Origin: Hexactinellida sp. DTS-2022
Lineage: Eukaryota; Porifera; Hexactinellida
Assembly: GCA_028753945.1 (NCBI GenBank)
Contig: JAPNXP010000016.1
Location: forward strand, 806,001-870,000
Direction: 5' to 3'
DNA: 64,000 nucleotides
Numbering within the stretch: position 1 is the stretch's first letter; each line of letters begins with the position of its first letter. Below, one piece after another: positions 1 through 11,929 of this stretch. The translations under genes were made by a program, and so were the position numbers. Under the pieces are notes generated by a model that saw only the letters and a list, made by a program, of their open reading frames with translations, ran no database searches and had not been told where the DNA came from.

Positions 1-185
1 ATTTATGACTGAATTATCATGAATTGTCTAAAACTATGGTTAAGAGACTACATCAACACTTTTGATAATGCCATTCAGTTTGCAGCTCGCGATAACCTAT
101 ATGTCAATAATACTTCATTAGAGTATATCTAGCATTGTTTTCCTATCTTCACTCACACCCTTGAAAATGCCCACTGTGCCAAGAA
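1..185 (+). repeat. Dispersed repeat, copy 1 (5' part of Harbinger-like element)
   Basis: This stretch is closely similar to 31772-32140. Shared blocks include the reading NLYVNNTSLE followed by a stop. Copy 2 carries a 192-bp hAT-type insertion that is absent here, so this copy shows the unoccupied site. Confidence 0.65.
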
Positions 186-359
186 TCGTTTAATTTACTT
201 CCACTTATATAACATATTTTATGGCAGTCGCTTTTCTACTTGATCTCGATCTTTCACAAAGTCTGTCACGACAGAGAGTATTTCGTGAAAACTTAATCTC
301 ATTGATGTTTATAATGATACAGGATTTTGAGCTCATTACAGAGTTGACAAAACAAATGT

Positions 360-1085
360 TCGTTCAACTCCAAGTAAAGTTGTAACATTCCTTCATCGAT
401 CAACTATTCGATCACATTCCATTCCAGCTCCAACCCAATTAGCTGTCACACTAAATTTTAGCCACCGGTTCATTTCAAACGGTTATCGCAACTTCACATG
501 GGATATCCCATCGTTCAGTGTCTCGATGTATATGTACGTACAGTGACAGAAGCACTTTGTTTTTTGGCCAAGATTAGATAGCATCCCAAATCAAATAAAT
601 CAATTACGAATTCAGCAAAAATTCTTGGAATGAAATAGCTTTCCCTTGTACTCGGATGTATTGACGGCACACATGTACCTATTTTGGCACCTTCCTATAA
701 ATTAAGATCCATTTGTCAAGAGAAAAACTTTCATTCCATCAATTTCCAAGCAAAATGCGATAGCGATTTAATATGTATTGATATTGTCACCAAATGGCCG
801 CAAATCTTCTGATCCTGACGAAGTATTGCAATTGATTACAAAACAAAACTATCGCAATATCTATGCAATTATACGTACACGTATATTAATATTACATCCT
901 ATCACAACCATGAATTAATCAATAATTATGCGAAAATCACTCCATCATATTCTTATTATAAGTGACAAAGTGTACGCTATATTGGTGGATAGTACGAATA
1001 GTTAAAAAGCTCTAAAATTATATTTATTGATGCCATCAATCACTACAGAATCCCGAGAACATCAAATTATTAAGTTAAGTCTGCT
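360..1085 (+). pseudogene. PIF/Harbinger transposase remnant
   Basis: A decayed DDE transposase of the PIF/Harbinger superfamily. The best stretch is about 644-810, which reads CIDGTHVPILAP, then HSINFQAKCDSD and a terminal TKWP. This matches the family pattern of IDGTH (first catalytic Asp), HSINVQ and WPGS. Upstream at about 440-560 a fragment resembles the HGIS..SVSRC segment, and about 950-1075 reads like the family's LL.P end. The parts lie in different frames with several stops, so no full protein can be made. Upstream sequence (1-185) recurs at 31.75-32.14 kb, so this is a repeated family. The left end lies outside the window. I am confident of the family and not of the boundaries. Confidence 0.7.
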
Positions 1086-1426
1086 TCGGACTGGACTAAA
1101 CTTTTGCTTAGTTTACAGTTAAACAAAGCAAAAACTAAGTTTAAGTTTAAGGAAAGGCATAGCCATAGCCTACTATATACAGGCCATTTCACTGAGCCAA
1201 ATGCGCCTGGACCAGGGATAAGATAAAGGGGATTTTCTTATATACCCATAATGTAAATATAAATATTTTGATTAAAACTAATGCTAATCTGGTTTAGAAA
1301 TATAGTTAACGAGATTCGACTATGTAAATATTAGCTATTCTAATTACAATTTCTCTTTGATTCAATCATACTTTGCCTTTATAATGCCAGCCCCTTGTTT
1401 ATTAACTTTATTTATATCCTGGACTC

Positions 1427-2035
1427 ATGCCAAACTGTTCTGTTCTCAGATGTGCTATGGATACTATAGTGATCATAGTGGTGTTGCAATATTTCACATT
1501 CCTTCTGGGCCGCAAGACATAAATGATAAATGAAAACTTTTCAGCATAGAGATGGTGAGTATATCTTTACTAGTTGGACAAGATTAATTAATTACTTTAT
1601 CAGTTTTCCTTTTAAGCTTAACATCACTTACATACTTTAATTAAGAAATAACTTATCTGTAAATCGTCTACATATAATGATGCTCTTTAATTAATCATAC
1701 TTAATTATGTAATTATATGCTAGATCTTACAACACTGAAAACATTTTCGTTTGTGCTAAACACTTTGATCCTGATGATATCATTGACACACAAACTTATC
1801 TTGACATGATGGCCAAACGAAGAAGATACGACCAATAAAAGCTACATTGAAGAAAGGCGCAGTACCTAAAAACCTTCCTGGTGGCCCTGATCTTCTTAAT
1901 GATCACACTATCAAGTATCAGCGGCTTGATAGAGACAAAAAGGAGCATGATTTACGGATCCAAGTATGTCAAGTTGTGCTAAATATAAATGTTTTGTATT
2001 TTTACATGTTGTATGTTATTGTATATTATAGGCAA
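1427..2035 (+). pseudogene. THAP-domain transposase N-terminus (broken)
   Basis: The start codon at 1427 opens MPNCSVLRC, the first Cys pair of a THAP zinc finger. One base out of frame it continues YYSDHSGVAIFHIPSG. A GT..AG intron of about 169 bp (gtgagt at 1555, AG at 1722-1723) is followed by FVCAKHFDPDDI, the C-x2-H half of the C2CH finger, and then KKGAVPKNLPGGPD, the typical post-THAP KxGAVP segment. A second likely intron runs from about 1963 to 2031. THAP domains bind the DNA ends of P-type elements. A frameshift near 1455 and another near 1835 break the frame. Beyond 2040 I see degenerate coding with no recognisable catalytic motif. Confidence 0.68.
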
Positions 2036-2786
2036 TGAAACAGTGTTGACTTGTACGAAGAAGAACAGAGAAAATTCAGTGTCTCTAAACTAGATGACAT
2101 AATCACTAAATCATCTAACATTAAGACCCCCAAGGATGGATTTTTGGCACCTTGATGCCACATTTATATTGTCAATATGACATCAAATACAGTAGTGATT
2201 TCAGTCCAAAAGATTATTACTATTGACAAGTTTCTTCAAGTTAAAGTGTTATAATCGTGGAACCCTTGTGAATCTCTCAATCAGCTGTATGTTTGAAAAC
2301 CGATCGATATGGACATTGATTGATTAATCAACACTCTTGGAAGGGAGTTCGTCTCAAGGACCGAGATTCTTTGCCACTTATACATAATGGTGCCACATTT
2401 AATTGAATGTCTACTCGTTGGTTAGAGTCTGGGGAAGCTTGCCAGTTCACGAGGGAAATATACAGTTCAAACCTTCACGAGTTTTCACCATTCAAGTATT
2501 GCACTGCCTAAACTTTTAGAATATAGACCGGCGAATGTGGAATTACCTAAGTATTGTGATGATTTATACAAAATGATTTTATTGAACACCATTTTTGGAG
2601 TATACAAACAGATGTAAAACTACAATGTATTGGTTCGTCAAGTCCTGGAAAATGAGAGGGCACTTAAACAGTCAAATATTCTTAAGTTGTATAATAGGAA
2701 AGATTATGCCATAAAGATAGAGATTCGTTTATGGAGTTTATCAGCAGCTTCGAAACCCATGAAGATGATCTTTTTCGCAGCCACAT

Positions 2787-2822
2787 AGTGTGTGTGTGTG
2801 TGTGTGTGTGTGTGAGTGTGTG
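2787..2822. repeat. (GT)n microsatellite
   Basis: A run of alternating G and T with one interruption, inside P-like element A. Confidence 0.9.
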
Positions 2823-3308
2823 GCCACTCTTTTAAGTCTTTCATGAATTCATACACAGACAACCTATAGGTTTTATCAGAAAAGTGAAAAGTGAATAGTG
2901 CGAAGACTTCGTTAATGAGTGTAGAGATTGCTTAGTACAGAAGGAAAATCAATGTATTACTCTAAATTTTAACAACAGTAGTCAATTGTTACCTAACAGC
3001 AACAAGGCAAAGAACCATATTGTTCCTACTACCTGCCCCGAAGAAACTCCTAAGAAATTCTTCTAAATATTTGCTTAGTTTTCATAATTCTATTATCTAG
3101 CTTGCATGTATTAATATACTTGAGCTTGAATTTATGTTGAGAGACAACTATGAACCATATATACTACTTTTATATGTGTAGTTGATATAATGAGTCAAGT
3201 ATTAAATTTACTATTAATCAGGTAATTGGTTACAGTTGAAAAATAAACCCGACTTTATCTTATCCCTGGTCCTAAGCAGTGAAATGGCCTGTATATAGTA
3301 GGCTATGT

Positions 3309-3360
3309 CATAGCCTACTCCATCATCAAAATAGGACTAAGGATGCGGTCGAAGACGAAT
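3309..3360. mobile_element. Solo P-like element end
   Basis: It begins CATAGCCTACT and carries GGATGCGGTCGAAG, the same order of motifs as in the terminal repeat of the P-like element at 26670. It abuts element A directly. No matching right end was found, so it is a fragment or the left end of a decayed element. Confidence 0.5.
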
Positions 3361-3365
3361 TGCTG

Positions 3366-4290
3366 AAGTAGATTTTAATGATGAATTCTAATAGATTAAA
3401 GCTAATTGAAGTAGTATCGGCAATGAATACTAAATCTATTTGAATTCTAGATGAAATAGATCATCAATATTAATTAACTTTTTAAAGAATATGATCAAAT
3501 GATTACACTGTATTAGTTAATAATATTACAATTTGCACATACAAAATAAAGTTTAATAAACTAATAAATAATCACAAAAAATAAGGATAAGTATAAATAA
3601 TGTATATGTGTTTGTCTAAGTCAGTACTAATCTGATCTTTTCATATACTTCAGGTAGATCATTTCGGCTTCACAAAAATTAAGATAAATATAGTTAATGA
3701 TATGATAATAAAAAGGATTATGTTGCAGTATATATGCACTTTCGGTGTACATGCATGTACACTGGTGTATATGAACTTTGAGAAGTCACTTTTAAATAAG
3801 TGCATATATACCAGTGTAAACGCATTGGAAATATATATTTTAGATAATGGGCGGCTAAAATGTAAATTTTCGAACAATAACTAAATAACAATGTGTCCAA
3901 TAATATTTGTCAAATTTCTAGATTATAATCGGGTTATATTTAATATCTACCAAGTATTGTTAACTACTTTTTTCGTTTATTGTAAAATTATGAGAAAATA
4001 TATATGTCAAATTAACTACCGTGGTCATTATTTTATTAGTTCCTTAGTTCCTAGTGTTCTAGATTAAATATGCAGTCTTGCACATTTCAATCACATTCCA
4101 TTCTAAAGGTGTTCAAGGTTAAAAATAAGACTAAAATGCAACAATGACTTAGTCGTTGCAAGTGATTGTACACTACTTTGAAGATAAGGACATCTCTAGG
4201 TAAAAGTAATCAGATATTTGTATAGTGATCAACTTGGTTTACTTCAAAGGCTATATTTAAATAATTTCGCATTCTAAGTAACAAGTCTCA
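3366..4290. other. AT-rich stretch, no gene seen
   Basis: I see no recognisable protein. A short imperfect palindrome lies at about 3735-3825, built on TGCATATATACCAGTGTA and its near-complement, and accounts for overlapping short reading frames on both strands. Confidence 0.6.
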
Positions 4291-4329
4291 ATTTACACAA
4301 TGTTTTTATTATTTTCATTTTCATTTTTT

Positions 4330-4535
4330 CTCCTAATTCCCAGTTTTTATCAAAACTCGCCCAGTTTTTTTCAAAACTCCCCATGTATGTATCAAACCTC
4401 CCCGAGTTTTTTTCAAAACTTCCCATGTTTTTATCAAACCTCCCCAGTTTTTATCAAAACTCCCCATGTTTTTATCAAACCTCCCCCAGTTTTTTTCAAA
4501 ACTCCCCATGTTTTTTTTTCAAAATTGCCAAGAAG
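4330..4535 (+). repeat. Tandem array of ~20-23 bp units
   Basis: The sequence repeats a unit like TTTTTATCAAACCTCCCCA with variants. The open frame across it encodes only the repeat and is not a gene. Confidence 0.85.
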
Positions 4536-4875
4536 TTTCCCCCAGCTTTCGAACTAACCCAGCGTACTTTAAAAAACCCGTTGAAAATCTACAATATATT
4601 TTGATCAAAGGTCTCCTACAACGATAAATTTAACATCTCCCTCACCAACTATCGCCATACACCCGAATTTTTTGTCCTCAATATTACTTTTCCACAATAA
4701 ACGGAAATCAATAAGGTCCACTTTCTCTAAATCCACCTTCGAAATATATATATATGATTATTTTGTAAATATTCTTGTTTTATTGAATCAAACCCTGGGC
4801 CCACACGATATGAGGATTTACAGAGAAATTGGACAAAGTGCTCACTTTGAAAAACTCAACTCGTCAGATATTCTC

Positions 4876-6102
4876 CAGGGACGTCTCCACGGGGGGGGGG
4901 CATAAGGGGGGCAATGCCCCCCCCCCCCCCCCTGGTAGAAATCCTCGCCCTGAGGCAATGCCCCCCCTGGTAAAATATATTGAAATATTTTATTCCTCTG
5001 ATTCATTGATGCAATTGAATTCAATTTAATGAGTTCACACCAGGCCCTAAGAGATCCGCGCACCCTGGGAAATGTTTATTTTACAATCGCGCACCCAAAT
5101 AGACCAAAAATAGCATATTTACCAAAAAGAAAAGACCAAATTTAGTATTAAAAATACACTGGGTGCGCACCCCACACCCAATTAATTCAAATTTCACGCA
5201 CCCTTCTAGCATTTCCTTAAAATACGCACCCCTGAGTGCGCGCCGCGCACCCAGATGAAGGCCTGGTTCACACTTCCAATCCATTTGAGTCATATCCCTG
5301 TACGAAGCTCCAATTTCCCCTATACTACATTGGTCAAGATCCCTAGACACCTCAAATTTTTTTTCTCGCTCGCTTCGCTCGCTCGTCTAAAACGTAAATC
5401 TACACTTATATTGAAATGAACTACACTAACCAAACATTTTATTATGTGTGTCAAGATATACATACGAACATGTCATTTATTCTAAATCAAAATGATCACT
5501 TTGGGACGCAGATAATATTGAAATATATAGTTTGTACAGAGAATGCGTGTACGCTTGAATAGGGTATTAATTTACACAAAACAAAATGCTACATTTTTGG
5601 CTTAGGCATTTTTTAAGTATTATTCGATACCAATCAACAATTTAAGCAAACTAGTAATCCATATACAAATTTATTACATCCCTGGACAGAACATCCAAAA
5701 TGGTTGAAATCCCTTTACGGTTGACAGGATGGACTGTAGGTTATCTAGATACGCCTTGTAGGATATTCCAAGTTATTTTGGCAACTTTTGTTCTAACTTA
5801 TAATCAACTGTTTACAAACCCAATACACCTTTTACTTTAGACCTGTTAATGGTCAAAATTGACTTTTACAGTCATTATAGCTGGTAGTTAAGCTGTAGTA
5901 TTAGCTGGTGTAGCAAATTTATTATTAATATATTAATTTTTGTAGGCTACTTTTAATACTTTGCAGAACATTAAACTAGAACGCTTCATCTTCATCGCCT
6001 AGTTTTGGTAGCGTCAACTGCTAGATCTAACACCAATATAATGTTTCCCCCCCTCACAATTTCTCTGCCCCTCCTAGATGAAAAATCCTGGCAACGTCCC
6101 TA
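4876..6102. mobile_element. hAT-type non-autonomous element, family 1 copy 1
   Basis: The left end reads CAGGGACGTCTCC and the right end is the inverse (GGCAACGTCCCTA). The flanks are ATATTCTC and ACATTCTC, an 8-bp target duplication with one mismatch. There is a G/C homopolymer block near the left end. No transposase was found in its 1227 bp. A second copy lies at 59747-60748 and shares the interior, including a shared block around ACTTTAGACCTGTTA. Confidence 0.8.
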
Positions 6103-6160
6103 ACATTCTCTCGGGAGGATATAAATAAGAAAATCAGTTCACTACTAGTGTCGAGACCAA

Positions 6161-7650
6161 TTGAAACGAACGAGATTGAAAAATGGACAAGAGTTCAAAA
6201 AAAATTATAATCTGGTCTCTTATCAGGGGACTCATATTCTCTATAGAAAGGAAAAAGGCGATCTACCCGCTAAAAGAGTCATTGCTATAGAGGAGATATT
6301 TGAACTCTTGACAAAATTCACCAATCTGAGGGGAAACATTTTGGAAGAACTAAGTTGTAGAAAAATGTTGCACAACAGTCTATGGTATAACGGAGGAAAT
6401 ATGCGGCTTGTGTAAGCACATGTAAGACTTGTCATCTAAAGAAAGCTAAGAAATCCCTCAAATCAGTAGTTACTAAACCAATTGCGTCGCATAACTATCT
6501 ATCCCGAGGCCAAGTGGATCTGATTGGTTTAAGTGATATGAATTTATCAGCAAATATGTCACCAGATAATGTCACACCATATAAGTTTCTGTTGACGTAT
6601 ATTGATCATTTCACCAATAAACTTAGCTTAGCTCCTCTTCGACAAAAAACCGCGAGTCAAGTTTGTGAATGTTTACTTGATATTTCTGTGAACAGGACCA
6701 CCGCAGATATTACACTCGGATAATGGTTGTGAGTTTAAAAATCAACTACTCTTCTCCACATTAGCTGAAAAGTGGCCCAGCACCAAAATTATACAAGGGA
6801 AACCCCGACACCCTGAGTACCAGGGAGCAGTAGAAAGGGTTAATGGGGAAGTAAAAGATGCTCTATTTGCAATGATGCTGGATAACAATGACCAGTGCTG
6901 GTTTAAATACTTGAGATGGGTCAAGTGGAATTATAACACGAGCTACCACACTACATAAGAATCAGAGATGCAGCGGTCTGGACCGGACTGCGGTCCAGAC
7001 CGGGACCGGACCGGACCGACCGATCTCAGGTCGGTCCGGTCTGCTTGTTTTCAAGTGCGGTCTGGACCGGTCCAAATTAACGATATAACGGTCTGGACCG
7101 GTTCAACGGTCTGGACCGTTCATCGGTCTGGACCGTTCATCGGTCTGGACCGTTCATCGGTCTGGACTCATCCTAGATTGGACAAGCGATCGGGCTCAAA
7201 TCCGTTATTACCCATTGTTTACAAGCACATAAGTAATAAGTATCTTATAAACACAAGTGGATATAATTATCCACCCTACTTTGCGGTCTGTAACGGTCCA
7301 AATAAGGGATATAACGGTCTGGACCAGTACATCGGTCTGGACCGGTTCATCGGTCTGGACCGGTTCATCGGTCTGGACCGGTTCATCGGTCTGGACCGGT
7401 CCAGACCGATCCAATATTTTGATCATACGGTCTGGACCGGTCCGGACTGTCCAGAAAAAATCATGACGGTCCGGTCCGGTCCATGAAATTTCCGGACCGC
7501 TGCATCTCTGATAAGAATGACTCCTTATGAGGCCGTTTTTGCAAAGAAACCCTATTTCGGTTTGAGTCAATTGTCTATCCCAAGTAAATATTGGTCTAAC
7601 ATCAATCATGAAGAAGAGCTAATAAATTTCATATCAGAGGTAAGCACCTA
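6161..7650 (+). mobile_element. Integrase fossil (Gypsy/Ginger, KRBA2-like)
   Basis: Plus-strand coding traces match a retroviral-type integrase: a zinc-binding CKTCHLKKA segment near 6420-6450, a core with QVDLIGL near 6510, TYIDHFTNKLSLAPL near 6600, and the GKPRHPEYQGAVERVNGEV segment near 6800-6850, then a tail with MTPYEAVFAKKPYFGLSQL after 7515. This type is known from Gypsy elements, Ginger transposons and the KRBA2/SCAND3 host proteins derived from them. It is broken in several places. No long terminal repeats were found, so I cannot say which parent it came from. A 548-bp hAT-type element is inserted in it at 6963. A conserved-looking tail may continue to about 7945 across a GT..AG interval (about 7640-7738). 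Confidence 0.7.
6963..7510. mobile_element. hAT-type MITE, GGTCTGGACC family copy 1
   Basis: The ends are CAGAGATGCAGCGGTC and its inverse, flanked by a perfect 8-bp duplication ATAAGAAT (6955-6962 and 7511-7518). The interior is two blocks of a ~17-bp unit (GGTCTGGACCGTTCATC) at about 7088-7170 and 7315-7410. Each unit contains the near-palindrome GGTCTGGACC. The open frames across it encode only the repeat. Confidence 0.92.
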
Positions 7651-7945
7651 AAGAAGAATATATTCTTAATTCCATTTTGAGTTAATTTGGAAATACTATA
7701 TTTAGGCTATAATTTAATAGTATATAATTACTACATAGGTGAATACAGTACAAACACGCGAAACAACACCTCCACTGATAGATGAGCACTTAAATCAGAC
7801 GGAAACTCATGAGCACTACTCACCACTTTCCAAGTTCCCACGACCCTCTATACTAGATGATTACGAAAGTCAAATTTCGCTCCCTCCTCCCCTGGGCACT
7901 ATCATAACGGACTATAACTTCATAATGAAAACAACGATTATCTAG

Positions 7946-8830
7946 CTTCAGATCCAGTTAACTCAGAGGTAGTAACTTATAACTCACGTTCCCCATATTC
8001 TAGTCCTCATCCTACAAGTACTAGTAATCAGCGCCAGTATTGTTGAATATCTATGCTAATTATAACTGACAATTTTCTAGATATTAACGCATGTCCTTGT
8101 ATAATAACAAACCGACTCCAAATATAAAATTAATTAAATATCACTAAGGAACGGTAAAACTCTGTGGACCCCTGACTTTGGGAATGTGGAGAATTTATTG
8201 AATTGATTGGTAATAATCAAATAGACACAATGGAATGTGTGAAATGTATGGGTAGACATAGGGAACACAATAACTGATCGGATGAATGAGCTTCTCTAGA
8301 GTGTAGACAAATCAAATCACAGTCTCAGATAGGCATTCTAGTATAATGCACACTTAACAATTGATACAGACACTAAAATCCTTTTATACAAATTGAATGC
8401 TAGCTGCTAATCCATACTGGAAAACCCTCGAATTTAATAGGCTAAAGTTTTGGCACCTTTAGGGAGGGGGAAGATGTGAATATTTTTCCTAGATATTAAT
8501 ATTTGTTTCGAGATACATTATTTCCCACCCTCCTACCAAATTTCAAGTCTGTAGCTCTTACCAGTTCCTCAATCAAATCCGAACAAACAAAAACAAAAAA
8601 TCTTTGTGATTTAATATATAAGATTAGTTCTCAAATTTCAATGGTTTATATCTTTATTGTATAAAAAGTTAAAAACTATATATCTAAGATTAATTAAAAA
8701 GTGGTCTCAAATATTGTTCTCTAATCATTTAATTAAACTCTGGATGTACAAAATAAATATACTATAATATGGATAAATTTTATTGTTAATCTCGATGGTA
8801 TTATAAAAGCGCAAAAAAATTTAAATCAAA
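7946..8830. other. No gene seen
   Basis: AT-rich sequence following the integrase fossil. I recognise no protein, repeat end or RNA here. Confidence 0.5.
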
Positions 8831-8833
8831 ATA

Positions 8834-9074
8834 CCGTATTTCCCTGAATAAGCGCCCCGGCGCTTATCGTTTTCGTGGGCCAAAATTATCGTGAAATATT
8901 TGTGAAAAATCGAGAACATAATATTTAGGTCGGTTATAATGGTTTCCACCAACAGTAGACCTACAGTAGTTGTCAAAATCAATGGAAATATATTACAGTG
9001 ATCAACTAATGTGTATAAATTTTATCATACCAATGTCATTTTTATTGATCCGGAGCTTATTCGGGGAAATGCGG
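8834..9074. mobile_element. MITE with TA flanks
   Basis: Inverted ends CCGTATTTCCCTGAATAAGC and its near-inverse, each next to TA. The 241-bp size, TA target and lack of coding fit a pogo/Tc1-type MITE. Confidence 0.75.
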
Positions 9075-9104
9075 TATATATTTTTGAAATATAAACGTCC
9101 ATGT

Positions 9105-9213
9105 CTCCTCTATTGAATGACACCATTTTTGTCCAGTTCCAACAAGGGGAAGTGTCGAAAATTATAACTTGAAGTATGCTTAGTTGAATACTGCGCCAAC
9201 TTCACACTCGTTA
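9105..9213 (-). repeat. GAAGTTGGCGCAG repeat family, short deleted copy
   Basis: It joins the two outer parts of the repeat seen whole at about 14517-15045: the GACACCATTTTTGTCC block and the ACTGCGCCAACTTCACACTC block. The middle is missing, as in an internally deleted MITE. Confidence 0.65.
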
Positions 9214-9426
9214 TTTTTGGCCGGTTAGTGAAGTGCATCTCTTATGGTTTCCGAACCTTTTGGCCGGTTAGTGCAGTACATCTCTTATGTTTTGTGATTA
9301 CGTCATCATGCGATAATGAGTAAGCATATTGGCAATCTGGAATGACCAACGTGTCCGCATCATTAATGTACATGTTCTATTATATTTTCATATTTTTAGC
9401 TCTAAGAGGGCGGGAATTAAGTCCGA

Positions 9427-9685
9427 CAGGGGCGTAAACTTGGGGTGTGCGGCGGGTGCCTGACACCCTGACGGCTGTGATGACATGGTGCCAAAGGTGT
9501 CTGGCACCCTGGCATTTTCAAACCGAAATTAACCCGACAAACTTAATATAACAGATGGCGAGCTAAATATTTGTTTAATTCAGACACAAAAAACACAAAA
9601 TGAATAGTTATCCAGAAAATTATATAACTAGGGGATGAACAAAGTGTCGTGCACCATGGGTATTTTGATGAAGTTTACGCCCATG
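9427..9685. mobile_element. hAT-type MITE
   Basis: Left end CAGGGGCGTAAACTTGG, right end the inverse (AAGTTTACGCCCATG). The flanks AAGTCCGA and ATGTCCGA form an 8-bp duplication with one mismatch. A truncated, inverted relative lies at 21640-21762. Confidence 0.78.
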
Positions 9686-10334
9686 ATGTCCGATTAAGTG
9701 AATTTTCAGGGTTCTCGAAATGTGACAATGACGTGATAACTTGTCGAGGTGTGAGAAATTTTGAGTGGAAACCTCAACTTGTTGACGGGTGCCAAAAGTT
9801 ACCCGTATATGCCAAAAATCACATTTGGAAACCGACCATTTTCTTCAATCAACTCGGAACATACAAACAAATATATACACATATATATATTCCCACCCAG
9901 GCTTGTGTTTTAATAGTATAGATATACAGAATGCTAAATTCAATTAAATATATGTCCCATTAATTTATACAAATTGTATAAAATAAGTAAGCTGAAGATA
10001 TATACCATAAATAATCTGAGCATCTATATATTTTGCCAATGTGATATATTCAGAAGGTTCAAAATATATATTAATTCGCAAAAATATCGGCTTAATACAG
10101 AACAAAGCGTTTAAAGCAGTGGTTTCTCAAATTGTGGTAAGCATAGTAATAATTGTACGCTGAAAGGGATTTATCCATGATTTTCCTAGACAGGGAACCA
10201 TTATTAAGAAGTCAAATTTGCCAGGAAAGAAAATTAAATTGGCATTTTTGCACTTTTACACCACCTAAATAAAGTCAAAGGCGGAACCTTGATTTTCTGT
10301 TCATGATGATTTCTTTGAGAAGTGATTAAACATA

Positions 10335-10880
10335 TACTAACTGAACAAAAGTATTTGAACAACAGGAATTTTTATTCCAGAGACACTATGCTTCTTAGCA
10401 TATAAACGGCTGTTTAACTACTCTGAAATGAGGTTATACTATACAGTTATAAATTCAGTAATAATGTGATTTTAAGTCATTTTCATCCAATATCCATTAA
10501 GTGGAATAAGTGTCCCTGCCATGTGCCACCTGTGGCACAAGTGGCACAAATGACAATGTGGCTGCATCTCAGTGGAAATAATTAGTAATAAATTGAAATT
10601 AAGGACCTAAAGTAGTTCGACCATGTGGTGTTCAAATCTGCAATCAGAATTTGTAGATTTTAATTTAATATCAAAATAATATATTTAATTAACTCATTAT
10701 ATATTTAATGAGTTTAACACCTCCATAAAAATGTAAATTCAAAATCTTGTTATTTTATTATACTTAATATATCGTTCTATGTCAACATCCATGTTGAAGC
10801 TTCTACAAATGTTATTATGCTATAAGATTGAATGTGATAATACAAATTATTGTTTCTGAAATACTGTTGGCCAATTAGTG
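10335..10880. mobile_element. Tc1-type MITE, diverged copy
   Basis: The ends are diverged forms of CACTAACCGGCCAAAAGTAT. It shares the internal palindrome GCCACTTGTGGCACAAGTGG block with the copy at 17102-17665. No transposase. Confidence 0.65.
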
Positions 10881-10931
10881 AATTGCATCATTCGAAATTA
10901 ATTTAAAACAGGATGTATTGGCATATATAGT

Positions 10932-10995
10932 CGACTCCGCTTAATAGAGCCACCGGTTAAAAGATTTCTCAGCTTAATCGGATAAAAGTAACCTG
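10932..10995. mobile_element. pogo-type MITE fragment
   Basis: It contains GACTCCGCTTAATAGAGCCA and following motifs as in the whole MITE at 11261, but the far end is missing. Confidence 0.55.
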
Positions 10996-11077
10996 GTGCC
11001 GAGGTGTCCCAACCCGGCACCTAAATCTACCACATTACAAGTACCTTGGATGCTCAACCGATTCGGGGAGGGCACTT

Positions 11078-11929
11078 AGGGCCAAAAAAATAGAAGGCCA
11101 GTTTATAAATTTCATTCTAGGATAAATTATGCCTCCTAATGTTATTATTTGCATTGTATATGGGGTAATCAACCATCGCGAGTCCAATGGAACCACTTTT
11201 GAGAATCTGAGATTTGTGGTTAAGCTGTTTAGGCGCCATTTAATAATGACACCACAAATACAGTCAACTCCGCTTAATAGAGCCACCGGTTAATCGGTTT
11301 CTCCGCTTAATCGGGTCAAAACAACCTCGTCCCGAGGTGGCTCTATTAAGCGGAGTTGACTGTATACAAAATATACAATTCGAGTATAAAGAACTACGAG
11401 AAAATGAAGATAATTTGTTAATATACTTAGTATACATTTCTCGAATATATAATGAGAATGAATATATATAAACCAGCAATTATATACGTTTTATGGACGA
11501 AAATAGATAGTTGTAATTCGGATAATTCTTGTATTTTAGCATGTGGCTGCTTTATAATTTTTTAAAAAATTTAGAATGTCGCCATTTTGTGATATAATAG
11601 CCTTTGGGGTATGAAATATTTCCCTATTTAGTATTCCTATAATAAAATTATTATAAAGTAAGAAGAAAATGAAATTTATGATATTTGAATTTTTTTCATT
11701 TTAACATAAATTGTTACCGTCACCATGAAATGTCGCCTAAACAGCTTAACCACAAATCTCAGATTCTCAAAAGTGGTTCCATTGGACTCGCGATGGTTGA
11801 TTACCCCATATACAATGCAAATTATAAAAATATGAGGCATAGTTTATCCTAGAATGAAATGTATAAACTGGCCTTCTATTTTTTTGGCCTTCTCGGTGAC
11901 ATACACGGCCGTATATTAAGTAGGACATG
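11078..11929. mobile_element. P-type foldback/MITE, degraded and interrupted
   Basis: Two inverted segments (about 11085-11245 and 11728-11885) carry the same sequence as the 231-bp MITE at 38272, and the right end finishes GTATATTAAGTAGGACATG. A pogo-type MITE is inserted in it at 11261. The left terminal repeat is missing. Confidence 0.6.
11261..11362. mobile_element. pogo/Tigger-type MITE, 102 bp
   Basis: Ends CAGTCAACTCCGCTTAATAG and its inverse, flanked by TA on both sides. It is nearly a complete palindrome and is inserted in a P-type MITE. Confidence 0.88.

Larger units (their letters stand above)
1164..3307 (+). mobile_element. THAP-bearing P-like DNA transposon, element A
   Basis: The ends are inverted repeats of roughly 30 bp that start CATAGCCTACTATATACAGG and include CCATTTCACTG; a block containing GACCAGGGATAAGATAAAG follows inside each end. 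The left end is at 1164 and the right end is the reverse complement finishing at 3307. Inside is a THAP-domain gene on the plus strand. The flanks share CATAGC, because the element sits against another CATAGCC end at 3309, so the target duplication is hard to read. At 2144 bp it is much shorter than an autonomous P element and no RNase H core was recognised, so it is probably non-autonomous. Confidence 0.72.

Noticed and set aside
3659-3900. Overlapping frames on both strands near a palindrome
   Set aside because: Mutual antisense overlap over an inverted repeat; no protein similarity.
4300-4604. Two overlapping Pro/Phe/Ser-rich open frames
   Set aside because: They read through a tandem array of about 20-bp units; the protein is only the repeat.
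7088-7410. Regular repeats that could suggest a CRISPR array
   Set aside because: The units are contiguous with no unique spacers, lie in a transposon, and the genome is eukaryotic.
6968-7609. Long open frames on both strands with VWTGSS or VQTDEP repeats
   Set aside because: They lie in the GGTCTGGACC array of a hAT-type MITE bounded by an exact 8-bp duplication.
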